A stretch of DNA of 64,000 nucleotides from JAHBNG01 sp039028975 (GTDB taxonomy: Bacteria; Chloroflexota; Anaerolineae; Caldilineales; Caldilineaceae). Position numbers and translations under genes: made by a program. Under the pieces are notes generated by a model, which was not told the origin of the DNA, did no database searches, and saw only the letters and a program-made list of their open reading frames with translations. How positions within the stretch are numbered: position 1 is the stretch's first letter; each line of letters opens with the position of its first letter. Below, in pieces: positions 59,601 through 64,000 of the stretch. The stretch is taken from contig JBCCHB010000030.1 in NCBI GenBank assembly GCA_039028975.1, positions 1-64,000 of the forward strand, read 5' to 3'.

Positions 59601-62600
59601 GAGTGACTACGACAAGGTGACGACCGCTGGTTTTAACTGGGGGACCTACCACTTTGCCGACAACCAGTGGCAGGCTCGAGCGCTGGAGACGTACCTCGGT
59701 GAACTGGATGCGCAGCTGCAGAGCAATGAGGAATACTTTACCTCCGTCGGAAGCGAAGACGGCCTTGACAATGAGGATGACTACGCCGCTGCCGCGCTGG
59801 GCAAGCGCACGATCTTTCAGATTTTCTATGCCACGGTTCACAGAGGTGTGAGCGGCATTGTCTCCTACCAAACTGGTAACACAACCGTTGCGGCCCAAGC
59901 GGCTACGGCCGTTAACTTCAGCGACCGCTGGTCCATTGGCCTACCCACAACCGGTGCCAATATTGCCTTTGCCGAAGGTGTCATGGAAGAATTTGCCACC
60001 TCATTCGCCAAGGCGGCCATCAACAAGAAAAAAGGACTAGATCTACGCCTTGTCTCGGCCAATAACGATATCGGCGTGACCATGGAATTCATCAACGAAG
60101 GCAAGTTCTGGAAGACCTTTGGCGATTCCTTTGGTGCCGAGCGCAATCCGCTTGTGAGCAGCGTCGACGATGTCGACTTTGACTTTAGAGTGAAGATGAA
60201 GGGTTCGGTCAACGGCATGGCCAAAACCGCTGGATACGTTGGTGCGGCCATGGCCGTTGCCACAATTACCGCCTTTACCTTGCAGATGGCGTGCGAAGAG
60301 TGTGCGGCTGCGGCTGGGGTTGTCATCAACTCCGTCGAAATTGCGTCCAACATCATCGATTTGGCCAGCATAGTACGCGCCTTTGCCGTGCTCAAAACCC
60401 TACAACAGGGGGCCACATTTACCAAAACATTAACCAGCATTGCCAACAGCGCTGCCGGCTCGGCGGTTCTTACCGTGGTCATCGCCGTCATCACCTTGGC
60501 CGTGCTCTGGACTGTCTACCTGATTAACTATGTGGACAAATCGGCCTCGTTTGCCAAGCGTATGGCAACGGCCTTTACCGCGGCGGCCTCCATCGTCACC
60601 GTCGTCTTCACGCTGATTGCCCTGGTGGCCATTGCGGTTGCCACAACTGGTGTGGTTGGTGCCGTTATTGCGCTGGTCGTTCTGGTTGCGCTGGCCATCC
60701 TGGGCATTTGGGAAGCAATTTGCGGCATAGATAGCGAAGTACGAGGGGACGATGCTTGTACAGGCCCAATCTCAGCCTTTACCGAGTGGGTGGCCGAAGC
60801 GCTTACCGAAGTCAATGATGTTATTGTCAACATGGATTCTGAGGAGCGCTTGAGCATCAATTTTGACGATATTAGCCTCGAATATCCACGCCGAGGCTTT
60901 GTCACCGACAACTATCTTAACTATACAATCGCGGTGACCAACACCCTCCATACGTATGACAATGACACGCAAGCAATTGACGCTCGTCAAGCCAACTTCC
61001 GCTATACGTTGCAGACCAACACAAACGACCCCTATCAAGACCTAACCATTGGCGTCTTACCGCCATGTGACGTGGCTCACATTGGCTCGTGCTACAACGT
61101 CTTGGGCGAAATAGGCTCCAAAGAATTTGTGTATACGGATTATTACACTGGTTTGACGCGGACATTTACAACGCCCATTTACGGGATACAGATGAATGCC
61201 TTTGTGACAACAACCGTGGATCTATCCTCGTACCCTGGCATCAACCGCAATGTCGCCGAAAATCTCTACATTGGTGAATCCTTTAGCGTCCCCTTTGAAC
61301 TTTGTGATACCTGGCTCTTTGGCGTCCGAACCGACTGTGAATTCTACGGTACCAAAGAAGAGAGCGATCCAGATGACGAGCCGGGTTGGAGTGCCATCCC
61401 GCTAACGGCTGAACAGAGCTACGACATCTTGCCCGCCACCGTGGCCGAATTTGTGGCCGGTACTTGGGCCGCTGATGGTGAGATTGCTTGGCCCAATCAA
61501 AAGGATTTGGATCAGGATGGGCGTTTAAGTATTGAAGATGGCGGTGAAGATCCTGATGACACCGACCCGGATATGGACGATGATGGCCTGACTGATGCCT
61601 TTGAGCTGGATGCCAATCTGGATCTGGAGAGTGACGATACCGATGGCGATGGTCTGAAGGATGGTGAGGAACTTCGCCACAATACCAACCCAAACAAAAG
61701 CGATACCGACGGCGACGGCCTCTCCGATTCCGAAGAAGTTGAGGGCTGGCTCTATACCTACGATGTGGCAAACAATCTCCAGACTAAGGTTTGGTCTGAC
61801 CCGCTGGTTCGAGATACCGACGGCGACCTGTTGACTGACCTGCAGGAATCCTTGGTCAGCTTCCACCCTGGTGTCAAAGACGATCCAGCCGTTGTGCAGA
61901 CTCTGGTGGAGATCAGCGAATTTGATGTCAACGAGTCGGCTGCCCCCCTGGCCATCTGGACCATGGACGAAGCAAAAGACGCGGCCGCGTTTGTCGACCG
62001 CAGCGGCCAAGGCAGCACTGCAGCTTGCACCAATACGACAAGCTGCCCCACGGCTGGTCAAGAGGGGCGCTATGGCAATGCACTCGACTTTGACGGCGGC
62101 GACAGCCTGACCGCAACCTTGGCGAAAGCGCTCGCCGACCGCTCCTTTACCCTTTCGGCCTGGGCTAAGCCAGAGGCGGGCAATAGCAGCAGCTACATCA
62201 TCAACCACGCTGCCGGCGCCTTGCAATTTGGTTTTGCCAACGACGGCACCTTCCTTTGCAAGATTCCGAACACAACGGTTGATGCACCGGTGCCTTCGGT
62301 TGGTACTTGGCATCACTGGGCGTGTACCCATGATGGCACTACGCTCAAGATCTTCCGCGACGGCAGCCAAGTAGACAACGAGCCAGCCAACAGCGTTTAC
62401 AACAGTTCTGGTCCTGTTGACATAGGGCAGAGCTTCAAAGGGTTGCTCGATGAAGTGGCTATCTATGGCGACGTTCTCTCCGATGACGAGATTGTGGGCT
62501 TGGCCCGCGGTGGCTACAATCTGGATGACCGCATTGTGCGGGCAGGTGCTGCTGTCGACTACAGCGTCACCTTAACCAACACGGCAAGTACTGGTGCCTC

Positions 62601-64000
62601 GGGCATTCTGGTCAACGAGCTGAACAACTACGATCCGCTGGTCGAAGCGCCCAACGTGGTACTGCACATGGACGCCACAGAGGTCATCACCACCTTTGTC
62701 AACAGCACGAATGACACCTTTGCTGCTACCTGTGGGATTGATACCTGTCCAGTTCCTGCTGATGATGATGTGCAGCCACCAGTAGGCAAAAATTTACAGT
62801 ATGGTTCAGCAGGAAAGCTGAATTGGACCGGACAGCTGATGAGTTTTGACGGTGAAGATGACGTTATTACGATTCCCCAGCTAGCCATCGGACCAAGAGT
62901 TGTGATAGGTATGTGGGTTCGTTTAGAGTCTCTTCCTGCAGCAAACGAAAAGTCATATCTACTCTATAGTGAACCAGGTACGGGATACAGTCTGTACATT
63001 GATGCAAATGGCTTTGTTCATTATGACAATGGCATTGATGACCAAATTCTAGTTGATTTCCAAGTGACAGATACAATTCCAGATAATACCCAAGATATAG
63101 ATCAAATTAAATTTGTAGAAGGCGAGTGGCGCCACATTCTGATTACGACAAGTACCAGTGACTGGCCTACTGAAGCTGGAGCGTTCAGGATTTCGTGGCC
63201 ATACAACATATACTCGGTCCAAGATTTGCAAAATGACCGCACGCCTGAAGGTAATGTTATTAGCGACATCCTAAATCCCATTCCAGTACCTCACTTTGGC
63301 CCTGGTTTGATTGGCAACAATGCCGCAGGCGATGGTGCCTTCCACGGACAGATCGCTCAGTTTGCCTACTATCAGTCAGCAGTTGAGGCACCTCGCTTCC
63401 TCTTCTCTTCTGTGAGCGAAGGAACCACTTGGGAGGAGATACGCGACGAAGGTGACTACATATTTGAAGGTGGATGTGCTGGCAACGAAGCGTGTGAAGT
63501 TGCACCAACCCTGCTTCTAAAGTTTGAGGACCTTGGTAACAAGTCGCTAACAGGTGTCCGCAATAGCGTCAACAGCACAGCAGCCCGCTGTGAAACAAGT
63601 GCATCCTGTCCCCAAACAACGACCGATGCCAAGTTCGGTGAGGCACTAAATTTCGATGATAGTGATTATCTCACCCTGGACGGTATTGAGCTGGACAACC
63701 GCTCGTTTACCATTGCGACTTGGGCCAAACGCAGCACAACTGGTCAATCGGACTATATTGTCGGTCAGGGTAGATCCGCAAGGTATCAAGGGCTTCACTT
63801 CGGTTTCCGGTCTGACAATGCAATGACATGTGCATTCTTTGGAACTGGTCTAAATACCGCAGCCTACACGGATAGCGATTGGCATCACTGGGCCTGTAGC
63901 TACGACGCAGCAACAAAGACTCGACGTATTTTCCGTGACGGTGTGGAGGTTGCAAAAGACACCGCTGCAGCCAACTATCAAGGTTCTGGACCATTGTACG
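56677..64000 (+). CDS. Giant surface protein with Ca-binding TSP3-type repeats and LamG-like domains (partial)
   Basis: The frame is open from the ATG at 56677 (GGAGATAAGGACAA upstream) to the window edge: at least 2,441 residues, without a stop. Residues 14-38 are a signal/anchor helix, and a second hydrophobic segment sits near 305-330. DxDxDG calcium-binding repeats of thrombospondin type 3 occur near 435-580 (DTDGDGLLDVEE, DRDGDGLTDYQE) and again near 1610-1720. A central hydrophobic region (about 1185-1350) has several membrane-like segments. From about 1760 on there are at least three concanavalin-A/LamG-like domains (ALDFDGGDSL, SFTLSAWAKPE, GTWHHWACTHDG). Such proteins are usually surface-anchored adhesins or parts of toxin-like assemblies. 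The C-terminus is outside the window. Confidence 0.9.
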   Translation, partial: MKQIRTNRQARDRDKQSNIPIFALMALILVLIASAFNLPTQIAAAISPYQQLVQAWTKAGDIGRYDYRSTAQQITYPAPALANIGQPPKKDNLAAQGQFDNLADELSFTFWLDGSFNPDTAIDVRSDGEKTWSRQGQGEWEEVQDVSGTFAPNGDPLAFLNGMRNIQDAGPDIRAFPNADIELVFHRYTFDFDGQAFGRYIVLETAENMRQKGELPNGIQLDIPAVYAQATGNGEIWLDEAGLPARLKIDIDYGPQESGELVEAQITTDFFGYDHSRLNATTASLWSEPGSWLTNVLSSLQTPAFQRTLLLSMGFTLFLLLLTLVTIRYWRTREFRTVLACFLILSIVASPLLNAERIDAFGAAREAKAASHEAAQTEATAMQKALESLETTQFDPKVDPLRATNQLDAYSSQAGVSATSIQAAAQINTTDTDGDGLLDVEEIQWLTCVDADENDVCDSDPYTDRDGDGLTDYQEVKLLGTAPTQQDSDGDGIRDDLEVAGFSLGGTTWYLDPTEPDSNKDGVIDGIECFEWSEANPEFDPANPTQLGNCRDTDGDDTPDVFDADNDGDGVYDSVDSSAFNVYTGYTEENPLEVSITKLATDQPVLVTLEMRPENAEELNYFGHVLDWPSEDRAGQIQRISNTTWQSTSVYTSTAPNAANGDMRLLPMLEISIPGESGHFGNLPVLDTAPIARSEGITVGTWLDSDALSGYGVMVHDIMDSNNQPTGDLVAYAPLMPFNNSDGDATAGYAAKMLYQPSQGTGNIANWGTAHEYRLVWLVQMLTDPCPADNPGCDDDERLRDQYSVVHNYYEDWQLTGLNISEQHGLDATIIYEDPAVDENVNVNYPEELYNLAWNLSESFVNGLDCNLVSAANGTCSPDSFRDVTVATMSSAINTWTANAPDGSALVIETPLSYPHKDYLNEIAMTDAKNVLVNKFQANHADKWPTLLFAYEYTERAAGLDEPQASTGASPVFKMSDYDKVTTAGFNWGTYHFADNQWQARALETYLGELDAQLQSNEEYFTSVGSEDGLDNEDDYAAAALGKRTIFQIFYATVHRGVSGIVSYQTGNTTVAAQAATAVNFSDRWSIGLPTTGANIAFAEGVMEEFATSFAKAAINKKKGLDLRLVSANNDIGVTMEFINEGKFWKTFGDSFGAERNPLVSSVDDVDFDFRVKMKGSVNGMAKTAGYVGAAMAVATITAFTLQMACEECAAAAGVVINSVEIASNIIDLASIVRAFAVLKTLQQGATFTKTLTSIANSAAGSAVLTVVIAVITLAVLWTVYLINYVDKSASFAKRMATAFTAAASIVTVVFTLIALVAIAVATTGVVGAVIALVVLVALAILGIWEAICGIDSEVRGDDACTGPISAFTEWVAEALTEVNDVIVNMDSEERLSINFDDISLEYPRRGFVTDNYLNYTIAVTNTLHTYDNDTQAIDARQANFRYTLQTNTNDPYQDLTIGVLPPCDVAHIGSCYNVLGEIGSKEFVYTDYYTGLTRTFTTPIYGIQMNAFVTTTVDLSSYPGINRNVAENLYIGESFSVPFELCDTWLFGVRTDCEFYGTKEESDPDDEPGWSAIPLTAEQSYDILPATVAEFVAGTWAADGEIAWPNQKDLDQDGRLSIEDGGEDPDDTDPDMDDDGLTDAFELDANLDLESDDTDGDGLKDGEELRHNTNPNKSDTDGDGLSDSEEVEGWLYTYDVANNLQTKVWSDPLVRDTDGDLLTDLQESLVSFHPGVKDDPAVVQTLVEISEFDVNESAAPLAIWTMDEAKDAAAFVDRSGQGSTAACTNTTSCPTAGQEGRYGNALDFDGGDSLTATLAKALADRSFTLSAWAKPEAGNSSSYIINHAAGALQFGFANDGTFLCKIPNTTVDAPVPSVGTWHHWACTHDGTTLKIFRDGSQVDNEPANSVYNSSGPVDIGQSFKGLLDEVAIYGDVLSDDEIVGLARGGYNLDDRIVRAGAAVDYSVTLTNTASTGASGILVNELNNYDPLVEAPNVVLHMDATEVITTFVNSTNDTFAATCGIDTCPVPADDDVQPPVGKNLQYGSAGKLNWTGQLMSFDGEDDVITIPQLAIGPRVVIGMWVRLESLPAANEKSYLLYSEPGTGYSLYIDANGFVHYDNGIDDQILVDFQVTDTIPDNTQDIDQIKFVEGEWRHILITTSTSDWPTEAGAFRISWPYNIYSVQDLQNDRTPEGNVISDILNPIPVPHFGPGLIGNNAAGDGAFHGQIAQFAYYQSAVEAPRFLFSSVSEGTTWEEIRDEGDYIFEGGCAGNEACEVAPTLLLKFEDLGNKSLTGVRNSVNSTAARCETSASCPQTTTDAKFGEALNFDDSDYLTLDGIELDNRSFTIATWAKRSTTGQSDYIVGQGRSARYQGLHFGFRSDNAMTCAFFGTGLNTAAYTDSDWHHWACSYDAATKTRRIFRDGVEVAKDTAAANYQGSGPLY

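Noticed and set aside
57492..62370. Several minus-strand frames of 100-280 residues inside the giant gene
   Set aside because: The plus frame is continuous with clear domains from 56677 to the window edge; the minus frames lack starts and motifs.

Overview
The window looks like a chromosome segment of a Chloroflexota bacterium, probably one of the filamentous, secretion-rich lineages (Herpetosiphon-, Caldilinea- or Ardenticatena-like). This is an inference from the protein repertoire. It includes a 2,223-residue kinase/AAA/GAF/PAS/histidine-kinase fusion and a BTAD-NTPase-WD40 regulator. It also includes a 7TM module ending in the LWEI-type motif common in Chloroflexota sensor kinases, and very large beta-helix or calcium-repeat surface proteins with Thr/Pro-rich stalks and C-terminal YLPL-type tails. 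No rRNA, tRNA or CRISPR array was recognised.

Layout. Positions 1-5.5 kb hold a small secreted protein, decayed fragments (a class-V aminotransferase and a periplasmic binding protein), a membrane protein, a flavin amine oxidase and a lipoprotein. Positions 5.7-24.3 kb (all minus strand) form a RiPP-type gene cluster. In transcription order it contains an AsnB-like amidotransferase with a C-terminal winged-helix-like tail, five short precursor peptides, an ABC transporter, a tandem binding-protein lipoprotein, a band-7 protein, an unknown membrane protein, two pentapeptide-repeat proteins, a stub HlyD-like protein, a C39-peptidase ABC exporter and a second stub HlyD fused to a glutaminyl cyclase. 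Positions 24.5-32.8 kb hold a giant sensor kinase, a NarL-type regulator and an MpaB-like oxygenase. Positions 33-38 kb are a scar zone with a phage-tail/contractile-injection baseplate remnant, unknown genes, a sigma factor and a decayed adhesin. Positions 38.4-45.7 kb encode two large secreted proteins. Positions 46.1-51.4 kb (plus strand) are a second biosynthetic cluster: type III PKS, ACP, FeeM-like N-acyltransferase, MFS exporter, P450 and a second ACP. Then come a BTAD/NTPase/WD40 regulator and a giant Ca-binding/LamG-type surface protein that runs off the right edge.

Main discovery candidate. All five precursor peptides share the motif PG-x-x-AK-x-x-(hydrophobic)-x-AGQ followed by a short hypervariable tail. 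AG matches the cleavage signal of C39 exporters, so cleavage would leave an N-terminal Gln on every product. The cluster encodes a glutaminyl cyclase physically fused to an exporter adaptor, which would turn that Gln into pyroglutamate. Three of the five predicted cores have no Asp or Glu, so the AsnB-like enzyme, whose glutaminase domain is intact, could act on them only at the C-terminal carboxylate. The predicted products are pyroglutamyl, possibly C-terminally amidated, secreted peptides that resemble animal neuropeptides. The class assignment and chemistry are inference; the motif, the fusion and the domain residues are read directly.

The region is also crowded with small palindromic elements of several families. 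Some sit inside reading frames, some contain other palindromes, and one may supply a promoter -10 box.
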